Shown piece after piece: positions 1-5,898 of a stretch of 11,751 nucleotides of DNA; position 1 is the first letter of the stretch, and each line of letters opens with the position of its first letter. Made by a program: the position numbers and the translations under genes. The notes under the pieces are model-generated. The model saw only the letters and a program-made list of their open reading frames with translations, had not been told where the DNA came from and ran no database searches. The DNA comes from Cyanobacteria bacterium UBA8156 (GTDB taxonomy: Bacteria > Cyanobacteriota > Cyanobacteriia > Pseudanabaenales > Pseudanabaenaceae), in assembly GCA_003456125.1 (NCBI GenBank), contig DMPD01000042.1, positions 1-11,751 on the forward strand, in the 5' to 3' direction.

Positions 1-71
1 GTACTGCTGATGGGCAAAAATTCGGTGATGCCCTGCACCAGACCCAAAACCACAGCCAACAAGTAGAGCAT
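1..71 (-). CDS. uppP: Undecaprenyl-diphosphatase, N-terminus only (runs off the window)
   Basis: Only the first 23 codons or so are present. They read [18 protein letters not shown] followed by LPISST. The GLVQGxTEFLPISS signature is the first conserved motif of UppP/BacA, an integral membrane phosphatase that turns undecaprenyl diphosphate into the monophosphate lipid carrier needed for peptidoglycan and other surface polymers. The visible glutamate (TEF) and the PISS segment belong to the family's active-site region. The ATG shares one base with the TAA stop of hisG (TAATG), so translation is probably coupled to hisG. The rest of the gene lies left of position 1, so its integrity cannot be judged. 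Confidence 0.88.
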   Translation of the reverse strand, partial: MLYLLAVVLGLVQGITEFLPISS

Positions 72-703
72 TACACAGACTCCCGCAATTGGGCCACCCA
101 CCCCTGCACATTGTCCCGGTTCAAGCGGTAGCTGAGGGGATGCACAATCAGCCGAGCGGTGCTTTCGTACAGCACATCGGTTTCCACCAACCCGTTTTCC
201 CGCAGGGTGCGCCCCGTCGAAACCAAATCCACAATGGCTTCCGCCATCCCCACCAACGGGGCCAATTCCACCGAGCCGTACAGGGGAATGACCTCCACGG
301 GCAAGTCCAAACCCTGAAAGTATTCCCGCGCACAGTGCACATACTTGGAAGCCACCCGGCAATGGGGAGGCAAATCCAACGCCGAGCGGTAGGGGCCCTC
401 CTTCGGCATGGCAATCGACATCCGGCAAAAGCCAAACTTCAAATCCACCAAACAGGCCACATCCGGCTGCTTTTCCCGCAATACGTCCTCGCCGACAATC
501 CCCAGTTGAGCCTGCCCGTATTCCACATATACCGGCACATCCTGGGCCCGCACCAACAGCGCCCGGGCTGTTCCCATTGGGTCGGTAATTTGCAACAAGC
601 GATTGGAACTGTCCAAAAACGTCCGAAAGTCCAAACCCACCTTTTGCAAGAGGGCGATCGAATCGGTCAACAACGATCCCTTGGGAATGGCAACGGTTAA
701 CAT
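71..703 (-). CDS. hisG: ATP phosphoribosyltransferase, short form
   Basis: This enzyme catalyses the first step of histidine synthesis, joining ATP and PRPP to give phosphoribosyl-ATP in the cytoplasm. The 210-residue length is that of the short HisG class, which lacks the C-terminal regulatory domain and normally needs HisZ as partner; no hisZ is in the window. The family signature is clear near residues 144-170: [18 protein letters not shown] followed by STGRTL, the PRPP-binding loop. The N-terminus [11 protein letters not shown] is the usual IPKGRL-like motif with Ser in place of Arg. The start is ATG, 21 bases after the upstream NlpC/P60 gene, and the stop overlaps the uppP start by one base. 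It probably belongs to the minus-strand run that begins with the barrel protein. Confidence 0.96.
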   Translation of the reverse strand: MLTVAIPKGSLLTDSIALLQKVGLDFRTFLDSSNRLLQITDPMGTARALLVRAQDVPVYVEYGQAQLGIVGEDVLREKQPDVACLVDLKFGFCRMSIAMPKEGPYRSALDLPPHCRVASKYVHCAREYFQGLDLPVEVIPLYGSVELAPLVGMAEAIVDLVSTGRTLRENGLVETDVLYESTARLIVHPLSYRLNRDNVQGWVAQLRESV

Positions 704-724
704 GGCACCGGGAAAATCACCGAT

Positions 725-1363
725 TTATCCTACTCCAGAGCGGGTCACCCGCCCAAATCCCCGCCACTCGGCCCGGTAGCGATTGGCTACGGGGGTTCCC
801 CCCGCCCAAAGGTCAATGGCGATGCCGTTGTGCCCCCGCTCCGGCCCCGAACTGTGCAAATACTGGCCGTCCCCCAACCACAACCCCACATGGGTCGCCC
901 GCTCAATCCCAAAAAAGACCAAATCCCCCGGCTCTGGCGCCGCCACCGGTACTGTAAACGCTTCCTGCTGGTAAGCATCCCGCGGCAACCAAATCCCAAC
1001 GGCAGCGAAAGCCGCCTGCACCAACCCCGAACAATCAAAATTTGGTGGGAGGGTGCCCCCCCACACATACGCATTGGGCACCGCTAAGGCCGCCAACCCA
1101 TAGGCGATCGCCCCCCCCAAGCGCCCTTGGATCTCTGCTACCGTCAGGAGGGGCAGCGGCGCATAGGTATCGGGTACCAGATGGGCTAAATCTGCAGCCG
1201 CCAAAAACGCCTCGTACCTATCCTCGCAAAGCTGCACCCGGTAAGCTTGTTCACACCTTTCTTGCAATACCAAAAAACGCCCCTGGGCCATCTGGGTCGC
1301 TAGGCGATCGCCCGGCGGGCCATCCCACAAATTCAAGTTGGCATCACTACGATAGGCCAGCAT
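725..1363 (-). CDS. SH3b-NlpC/P60 cell-wall peptidase (C40 family)
   Basis: This 212-residue protein has an N-terminal bacterial SH3-like part (about residues 1-75) and a C-terminal NlpC/P60 cysteine-peptidase domain (about 80-208). The likely catalytic residues are Cys111 in NFDCSGL, His158 in ATHVGLW and His170 in YLHSSG. The two-domain plan and size match the cyanobacterial gamma-D-glutamyl-L-diamino-acid endopeptidases known from Anabaena and Nostoc, which cut peptidoglycan stem peptides with a free N-terminal L-Ala. That specificity is inferred from the family. I see no signal peptide, which fits a role in recycling wall peptides in the cytoplasm. The ATG follows a complete GGAGGTGA ribosome site, and the start lies 17 bases inside the end of the upstream gene. 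Confidence 0.9.
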   Translation of the reverse strand: MLAYRSDANLNLWDGPPGDRLATQMAQGRFLVLQERCEQAYRVQLCEDRYEAFLAAADLAHLVPDTYAPLPLLTVAEIQGRLGGAIAYGLAALAVPNAYVWGGTLPPNFDCSGLVQAAFAAVGIWLPRDAYQQEAFTVPVAAPEPGDLVFFGIERATHVGLWLGDGQYLHSSGPERGHNGIAIDLWAGGTPVANRYRAEWRGFGRVTRSGVG

Positions 1364-1853
1364 TCACCTCCCTCAGCAGTTGGAGGTATTGCCCGACAGC
1401 TTGCAATTTTGGGAACATCGCCAGTTGACTTGGTGAGGTCAATCCCAAACGTACCAGCACCTCGTTATAAAGAGAAAACACGTTGTTGAGACGATTACGA
1501 GTTATAGTTTTGTCATTAACCATAACCAGCAAAGCCCGCAACAAGTCTTGGGTCGTTCTGTCCAATCCAAGACGATCGGCCACAATAGGCAATCTATCAT
1601 TGGCATCACCCTGGGGGGTCAACATTCTTGCCGAGATTTGTTGCCAGTTTGATGCTGCAGCCAACTCCTGCACAAACACCAATTGCTCTGGCCAAGGTTC
1701 CGGTACCGCTACTGTTGGCTTGGTTTGGGGTGAGGCGACAGGAACCGATCGCAAAGCAGGTATTGGCATTGGCACCATTTTATCTGCCCATGCCGGCCCC
1801 GCCCCCAAAAACAGCAGCACTAATCCACCCCACACTCGCATCTGTCTTCGCAT
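1347..1853 (-). CDS. Small exported protein of unknown function
   Basis: I do not recognise this family. The 168-residue product begins with a basic N-terminus, a hydrophobic stretch (VWGGLVLLFLGAGP) and AWA-DKM, a good signal peptidase I site near residue 23, so it is probably periplasmic. A short Pro-rich stretch follows (about 27-55). The C-terminal 110 residues look alpha-helical, with alternating Leu/Val and charged residues and no cysteines in the mature part. A second in-frame ATG four codons later (1841) would give a more typical signal peptide; neither start has a clear ribosome site. It lies 59 bases after the barrel protein gene, and its last 17 bases overlap the NlpC/P60 start, so a shared transcript and an envelope role are plausible. 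No function is assigned. Confidence 0.75.
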   Translation of the reverse strand: MRRQMRVWGGLVLLFLGAGPAWADKMVPMPIPALRSVPVASPQTKPTVAVPEPWPEQLVFVQELAAASNWQQISARMLTPQGDANDRLPIVADRLGLDRTTQDLLRALLVMVNDKTITRNRLNNVFSLYNEVLVRLGLTSPSQLAMFPKLQAVGQYLQLLREVNAGLS

Positions 1854-1873
1854 CTTTAGCCCACCTTACGAAA

Positions 1874-1879
1874 ATTGTA
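1874..1879 (-). promoter_or_regulatory. Possible -10 hexamer TACAAT
   Basis: In the 59-base gap before the small exported gene, the minus strand reads TACAAT about 20 bases upstream of its ATG (five of six bases match TATAAT). No matching -35 is visible at the usual distance. It could be an internal promoter or chance. Confidence 0.2.
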
Positions 1880-1912
1880 TTCCATCTGCCAATCGGTGTT
1901 TGGGGACGGCTT

Positions 1913-2947
1913 CTAGAAACGCAGCCCCACCCCCGCCCCAAACGAAAACCGGAATCCGGTACGGGTGCTTTCCAAGAGATCCGTAGCACTGACAGACAAA
2001 TAGAATGGTAGTCGCTGGAACGGCACATAGGATACTCCTGCACTTAGATATTGCCCAGACCAGTCGATAATCGTTGCCAGATTGGGCAGTACCTGTAGAC
2101 CCACCGCTGCCAAAACTCCTATATCTCCTAGACCTTCACTCCGAAGTACTTCTCGGGGACTAAATCGGCCGGCGCCCACCCCTAAAGTCAACCCCAACAA
2201 CATCGGGTTTTCGGGACGATCCGGCCGCAGTGGCCAGGTGGCACTGGCCACTGCATAGGGTGAAACCGGCGTCTCCCGGGCATCTCGTCCATAATTTACA
2301 AAGTTTTCTACACCTAGCGCGATGGAGCTGCGATCGTCCAGCATCTTGTGAAACTTGAGATCAAAATTCCCGTTGGCGGCAAATCGTGATGGTGTCAGGC
2401 TAATCAAGTTGTAGGTAAGCTCAAGGCCTAAACCTGTACGCCCGTTCCCCAAGCCTACCACCACTGGAATCGAGCCATCGGCCTTATCGAAATCGCTGTC
2501 TCTAGAAAAGGAGCGGCTGACTCCGGAAACCCCCACAAACACCTCACCCCAATTCAAGCCAAAGCCTGCCGGTGAGGTCAGCGTAAACCCCGGGAGCAGG
2601 GTTGGTGATGGTGAAACTGCTTCCGGTTCTGGTAAAGGCTGGATAAACAGAGGAGTAGGAGCTACTGCTAGTTCTCGGGAAGGAGATGTTGCCGAGGGTA
2701 AACCCGGAGATGCCGACCGCGTTGGGATTGGTGCGAAAGTTGCCGGTACGGGTAAAGCCTTTTGAGTTGGTATTACCGGATTGGGTGCCGCCGTAGTAGG
2801 TTCCAAAACCGATTGACGGTACAGTGGGTGTTGGGGGTACAACATCAACCAAGAAGGGGTGGCTTCGCTGGCTAGAGCGGGGATCTCCCACCCGCCGGCC
2901 AGAACCCAAACGATTCCCCAACCCCATGTTTTTCCCTTGCTTGCCAT
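1913..2947 (-). CDS. Outer-membrane beta-barrel protein with Pro-rich linker
   Basis: With the ATG at 2947 the product has 344 residues. It shows a signal peptide (MASKGKTWGWGIVWVLAGG, cleavage likely after ALA at 26), a Pro/Ser/Ala-rich linker (about 36-122) and a C-terminal domain of alternating hydrophobic residues with many Gly and aromatic residues (about 123-344). That domain ends in GVGLRF; a terminal Phe is the usual recognition signal for barrel assembly by the Omp85/BamA machinery. The stretch TSPAGFGLNWGEVFVGV resembles, from memory, a conserved barrel family of unknown function in cyanobacteria. A second ATG at 2962 or a GTG at 3010 in the same frame would extend the N-terminus, but the signal peptide favours 2947 or 2962. 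It is the first gene of the left minus-strand run. Its substrate or role is unknown. Confidence 0.75.
   Translation of the reverse strand: MASKGKTWGWGIVWVLAGGWEIPALASEATPSWLMLYPQHPLYRQSVLEPTTAAPNPVIPTQKALPVPATFAPIPTRSASPGLPSATSPSRELAVAPTPLFIQPLPEPEAVSPSPTLLPGFTLTSPAGFGLNWGEVFVGVSGVSRSFSRDSDFDKADGSIPVVVGLGNGRTGLGLELTYNLISLTPSRFAANGNFDLKFHKMLDDRSSIALGVENFVNYGRDARETPVSPYAVASATWPLRPDRPENPMLLGLTLGVGAGRFSPREVLRSEGLGDIGVLAAVGLQVLPNLATIIDWSGQYLSAGVSYVPFQRLPFYLSVSATDLLESTRTGFRFSFGAGVGLRF
2601..2760 (-). repeat. Two degenerate 40-bp repeats in the Pro-rich linker
   Basis: Segments 2601-2640 and 2721-2760 start exactly 120 bp apart and align without gaps at about 28 of 40 bases; both begin GTTGG and end GGTAAAG-CT on the plus strand. 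In the coding frame they give LPEPEAVSPSPT and LPVPATFAPIPT, an LPxPxxxxPxPT motif repeated every 40 residues. This looks like an old internal duplication of the linker. Confidence 0.5.
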
Positions 2948-3074
2948 GACAATGTGATCCATGGTTAAGTACCCGGCCGGATCTAGACTAACATCCCCAC
3001 ACCCTCCCACCGCCGTTTTGGATGAGGAATATCTCCAGGGGAGCAGGTGCTGTGAGCATTATTGTTGGAATGTA

Positions 3075-3105
3075 GCAATTTTCCATAAAAACTATAGAAA
3101 TTTGC
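3075..3105. promoter_or_regulatory. Imperfect 13-bp inverted repeat in the divergent gap
   Basis: Arms GCAATTTTCCATA (3075-3087) and TATAGAAATTTGC (3093-3105) pair at 11 of 13 positions around the 5-base centre AAAAC. The dyad lies between the barrel gene (minus) and bciB (plus). It holds TATAG-type -10-like sequences on both strands: TATAGA at 3093-3098 on plus, TATAGT at 3096-3091 on minus. This is the kind of place where an operator would act on both genes. There is no proof of a binding protein. Confidence 0.35.
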
Positions 3106-3117
3106 GAGGAAATTAGG
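3098..3117. promoter_or_regulatory. Copy 1 of a 20-bp element shared by both divergent gaps
   Basis: AAATTTGCGAGGAAATTAGG matches positions 9808-9827 at 18 of 20 bases. It overlaps the right arm of the inverted repeat at 3075-3105. It may be a binding site or promoter part common to two loci whose minus-strand genes both encode exported proteins. Confidence 0.35.
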
Positions 3118-3193
3118 AACAGCACCCCAGGGTTGGGCGAGCTTTGCCGGCCGAGGGAGGGGTCGCAAGCTCTAGGATGGGGAAAAGACGAAC

Positions 3194-3198
3194 GGAGG
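3194..3198 (+). promoter_or_regulatory. bciB: Ribosome binding site that fixes the bciB start
   Basis: GGAGG lies nine bases before TTG 3208. No ATG or GTG occurs in frame between the upstream stop and the first iron-sulfur cysteines, so this site decides for the TTG start rather than the earlier TTG at 3133. Confidence 0.65.
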
Positions 3199-3207
3199 CT
3201 TGGGATT

Positions 3208-4395
3208 TTGGCGGAACATCGCAAGGCAAGAGGACAAGTTGGGGCGAAACACCGACCGGCTAAGGCTTTGTGCAGCGAGTGTGGGTTGTGCGACACCTAT
3301 TACATCCATTACGTGAAGGAGTCCTGCGCGTTTCTGACCCAGCGGCTGGAGGAACTGGAAGAACGCACCCACGGGCGATCGCGGGATTTGACCCAAGAAG
3401 ATGACCTGTATTTTGGTGTGCATCAGGAGATGATGGCGGCCCGCAAGACGGAACCCATCGCCGGTGCGCAGTGGACGGGCATTGTCTCGGCGATCGCCAT
3501 GACCATGCTGGAGCAAGGCTTGGTGGAAGGGGTGGTTTGCGTGCAGTCCCAACCGGACGATCGCTTTGGCCCCAAACCGGTGCTTGCCCGCACCCCCGCC
3601 GAGATTTTGGCGGCGAAGGTGAACAAGCCGACCCTGTCTCCCAATTTGTCGGTGTTGGAGGAGGTGGAGCGATCGGGACTCAAACGCCTGTTGGTGATTG
3701 GGGTGGGCTGTCAGGTGCAGGCTTTGCGGGCGGTGCAGGACAAACTCGGATTGGAAAAGTTGTACGTGCTGGGAACCCCTTGTGTAGACAACGTGACCAG
3801 GGCCGGGTTGCAGAAATTTCTGGAGACCACCAGCCGATCGCCCGATACCGTGGTGCATTACGAGTTCATGCAGGATTTTAATGTGCACTTCAAACACGAA
3901 GACGGTTCGGTGGAGAAGGTGCCGTTTTTTGGGTTGAACACCAAGGAACTCAAAGAAGTGTTTGCGCCGTCCTGCATGACCTGTTTTGACTACGTCAATT
4001 CGTTGGCGGACTTGGTGGTGGGGTATATGGGAGCCCCCTTCGGCTGGCAGTGGATTGCGGTGCGTAACGAGACCGGTGCCGAAATGTTGGCCACGGTGCG
4101 GGATCAACTCACGGTACAGATGGTGAGTGCAGCGGGCGATCGCCGGGAGGCGGTGCAACAGGGCATTGCCGCCTACGACCAAGCGGTTACGTTGCCGCTG
4201 TGGTTGGCGTGGTTGGTGGGGTTTGTGGTGCAGAAATTTGGGCCCAAGGGGTTGGAATATGCCCGGTTTTCGATCGACTCCCACTTTGTGCGCAATTACC
4301 TGTACGTGAAACGCCACTACCCTCAAAAGTTGGTGGCCCATGTGCCGGAATATGCCCGCCGGTTGGTGAGCCGGTACCGGTTGCCGGAAAAATAA
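3208..4395 (+). CDS. bciB: Ferredoxin-dependent divinyl chlorophyllide 8-vinyl reductase (FrhB/HCAR family)
   Basis: The 395-residue protein belongs to the F420-hydrogenase beta-subunit/HCAR family. In cyanobacteria the member typified by Synechocystis slr1923 reduces the 8-vinyl group of divinyl chlorophyll precursors using ferredoxin electrons. Residues that fit two [4Fe-4S] clusters are visible: Cys22, Cys25, Cys28 in CSECGLC, Cys40, then Cys168 (GVGCQ), Cys192 (GTPCVDN), Cys256 and Cys259 (CMTC). The stretch CSECGLCDTYYIHYVKE is very typical of the cyanobacterial enzyme. FAD and F420-family domains occupy about residues 70-335. The related plant enzyme reduces 7-hydroxymethyl chlorophyll a, so database names may differ. 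The start is TTG, preceded by GGAGG at nine bases, and gives the usual family length of about 400. It stands alone on the plus strand and meets cobA tail to tail. Confidence 0.85.
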   Translation: MAEHRKARGQVGAKHRPAKALCSECGLCDTYYIHYVKESCAFLTQRLEELEERTHGRSRDLTQEDDLYFGVHQEMMAARKTEPIAGAQWTGIVSAIAMTMLEQGLVEGVVCVQSQPDDRFGPKPVLARTPAEILAAKVNKPTLSPNLSVLEEVERSGLKRLLVIGVGCQVQALRAVQDKLGLEKLYVLGTPCVDNVTRAGLQKFLETTSRSPDTVVHYEFMQDFNVHFKHEDGSVEKVPFFGLNTKELKEVFAPSCMTCFDYVNSLADLVVGYMGAPFGWQWIAVRNETGAEMLATVRDQLTVQMVSAAGDRREAVQQGIAAYDQAVTLPLWLAWLVGFVVQKFGPKGLEYARFSIDSHFVRNYLYVKRHYPQKLVAHVPEYARRLVSRYRLPEK

Positions 4396-4398
4396 ACC

Positions 4399-5124
4399 CT
4401 AGGGCCGGTGGGCGATCGCCCAGCCCACCACCTCCCCAATCACCGCAATGGCGGGGGGAGCAAAGGGAGTTTCCGCCAACTCGGCGAGGATGGTGCCCAG
4501 GGTACTCCAGTGTTGCCGGGGGGGCCCCAAGCCGTGGCTCAGCAGGGCGATGGGGGTAGCCGGGATCCGTCCTCCCGCCAACAGTTGGGGCACAATCTGC
4601 GGGAGGTGGTGCATCCCCATGTAAATCACAATCGTATCGGCGGCGATCGCCCCCCAATCAATCCGCGGTTGGTAGCGACCGGCGGCTTCGTGCCCCGTAA
4701 TCAACATCACGCTGGAACTGCAGGCGCGATGGGTAACGGGCAGACCAAAAGAAGCCGGAACCGCCAACCCGGCGGTAATACCGGGGATTACTTCTACGGG
4801 GATACCGGCTCCCTGCAAATCGGCCATTTCTTCGCCGCCGCGGCCAAACAAAAAGGGATCGCCCCCCTTCAGACGTACCACGTGCTGATATTGGTGGGCT
4901 TTCTGAATCAGCAATTGGGTAATCTCGGTTTGGGGCCAGGAGTGATGTCCGCGGCGCTTGCCCACAAAAATCCGCTCGGATGGGGCAGGCACCCAGTCCA
5001 AAACCGAGGGGTGCACCAGGGCATCGTAAATCACCGCTTCGGCTATTTCCAGCCGCGCTTTCCCCCGCAGCGTGATCAAATCGGGGTCGCCGGGGCCCGC
5101 CCCCACCAAGTACACTGTGCCCAA
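4399..5124 (-). CDS. cobA: Uroporphyrinogen-III C-methyltransferase
   Basis: This enzyme uses SAM to methylate uroporphyrinogen III at C2 and C7, giving precorrin-2 for siroheme and cobalamin. The 241-residue length is that of the single-domain SUMT type, without the CysG oxidase/chelatase part. Clear motifs are VGAGPGDPDLITL (residues 7-19), DALV (34-37), RLKGGDPFLFGRGGEE (84-99), PGITAG (114-119), PVTHR (129-133) and YMGMHH. The start is TTG, one base after the TAA of the C26 gene, so the two are probably co-translated; a GTG three codons later is an alternative. Only a weak AGAAG precedes it. Its stop is three bases from the end of bciB on the other strand. Confidence 0.95.
   Translation of the reverse strand: MGTVYLVGAGPGDPDLITLRGKARLEIAEAVIYDALVHPSVLDWVPAPSERIFVGKRRGHHSWPQTEITQLLIQKAHQYQHVVRLKGGDPFLFGRGGEEMADLQGAGIPVEVIPGITAGLAVPASFGLPVTHRACSSSVMLITGHEAAGRYQPRIDWGAIAADTIVIYMGMHHLPQIVPQLLAGGRIPATPIALLSHGLGPPRQHWSTLGTILAELAETPFAPPAIAVIGEVVGWAIAHRP
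4407..4429 (+). terminator. GC-rich hairpin just after bciB, inside the end of cobA
   Basis: GGTGGGC (4407-4413) and GCCCACC (4423-4429) form a perfect 7-bp stem with a 9-base loop, 12 bases after the bciB stop. No T-run follows, so it is not a classical terminator, but it could stabilise or end the bciB transcript. It includes a HIP1 octamer and also codes for the last residues of CobA. Confidence 0.3.
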
Positions 5125-5125
5125 T

Positions 5126-5830
5126 TTACTTCTGCGTCGCCCGAATCAAGGACTGAAACAGCGATCGCTGGGTGGGACACTCCGGCGACATTTCGGGGTG
5201 CCACTGCACCGCTAACAACCAAGGATGGGCTTCGCACTCAATCGCTTCGATGGTACCGTCCGGCGCTTTGGCCACCACCCGCCAACCCGCCGGTAGTCGA
5301 TCCACGGCTTGGTGATGCCAAGAGGTAATTTCGGTGGTATCGGTACCCAAGGCCCGACGGAGGCGGCTGTCGGGTTCAATGAAAACCGGATGGCGGGTGG
5401 GTTTGGTAGTGGCTTCGCTTTCGTGGCGGTGCAGGGTGTCGCCGGCCACCACATCCGGCACATGGGCAATGAGGGTGCCCCCACAGGCGACGTTCAAGAC
5501 CTGCAACCCCCGGCAAATTCCCAGGGCGGGCAGCTGCCGTTCCACCACGGTCTTGGCCAAAGCCAGTTCAAACGCATCGCGATCGCTGTCTACGGCATAG
5601 ATGCTTTCGTGGTAGTCGCCGCCGTAGTGTTCCGGGGCAATGTCGCCCCCCCCCGCCAAAATCATTCCATCCAGTAGGGGCCACAGACGCTCCAAATGGG
5701 TTTCCCCCGGCGGCAGCAACACCGGCAGCCCTCCGGCCATCCGCACCGCGTCCACGTAGGTGGCCGGCAAATGAAATTCTCCCTCTTCATTGCGGGGATA
5801 CATGCTGATGCCAATCACTGGCGGTGCCAC
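5126..5830 (-). CDS. Class I glutamine amidotransferase-like hydrolase, peptidase C26 family
   Basis: The 234-residue protein has the fold and motifs of gamma-glutamyl-gamma-aminobutyrate hydrolase (PuuD) and relatives, cytoplasmic enzymes that cleave gamma-glutamyl amide bonds. The nucleophile is Cys106 in GICRGLQVLN, and the other catalytic residues are His211 and Glu213 in QWHPE. LAGGGDIAPEHYGG (residues 58-71) is the usual loop of this subfamily. The real substrate is unknown, and no polyamine or putrescine-catabolism genes are nearby. The start is GTG, seven bases after a GGAG site (about 5838-5841 on the minus strand); it gives the expected MAPPVIGIS N-terminus. Its TAA is one base before the cobA start, so the two form a pair. 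Confidence 0.88.
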   Translation of the reverse strand: MAPPVIGISMYPRNEEGEFHLPATYVDAVRMAGGLPVLLPPGETHLERLWPLLDGMILAGGGDIAPEHYGGDYHESIYAVDSDRDAFELALAKTVVERQLPALGICRGLQVLNVACGGTLIAHVPDVVAGDTLHRHESEATTKPTRHPVFIEPDSRLRRALGTDTTEITSWHHQAVDRLPAGWRVVAKAPDGTIEAIECEAHPWLLAVQWHPEMSPECPTQRSLFQSLIRATQK

Positions 5831-5878
5831 TGCTTTGCTCCGTATTTGCCCCTATGGATTCTCCATCTTAGCGAGATT

Positions 5879-5893
5879 CCCCCAAACTGGGGG
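5879..5893 (-). terminator. Small hairpin after the solute-binding protein gene
   Basis: CCCCC and GGGGG arms around a 5-base loop lie in the 68-base gap between the solute-binding protein and C26 genes, just after the former's TAG. There is no T-run, so termination would be weak. The same gap has a TAAGAT (5870-5865, minus strand) that could be a -10 for the C26 gene. Confidence 0.25.
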
Positions 5894-5898
5894 CCTCC

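Noticed and set aside
1221..1230. TCCTCGCAAA inside the NlpC/P60 gene, resembling the core of the shared 20-bp element
   Set aside because: Only ten bases match and it lies in coding sequence; expected by chance.
2544..2927. A 127-codon second minus-strand frame in the barrel gene
   Set aside because: It lacks a ribosome site and its regular FTRTG motif is explained by the 40-bp duplication; kept as a finding, not as a gene.
3172..4341. A 389-codon minus-strand frame opposite bciB
   Set aside because: The product is His/Gln/Arg-rich without a domain, a typical shadow of a GC-rich gene; bciB has all family motifs.
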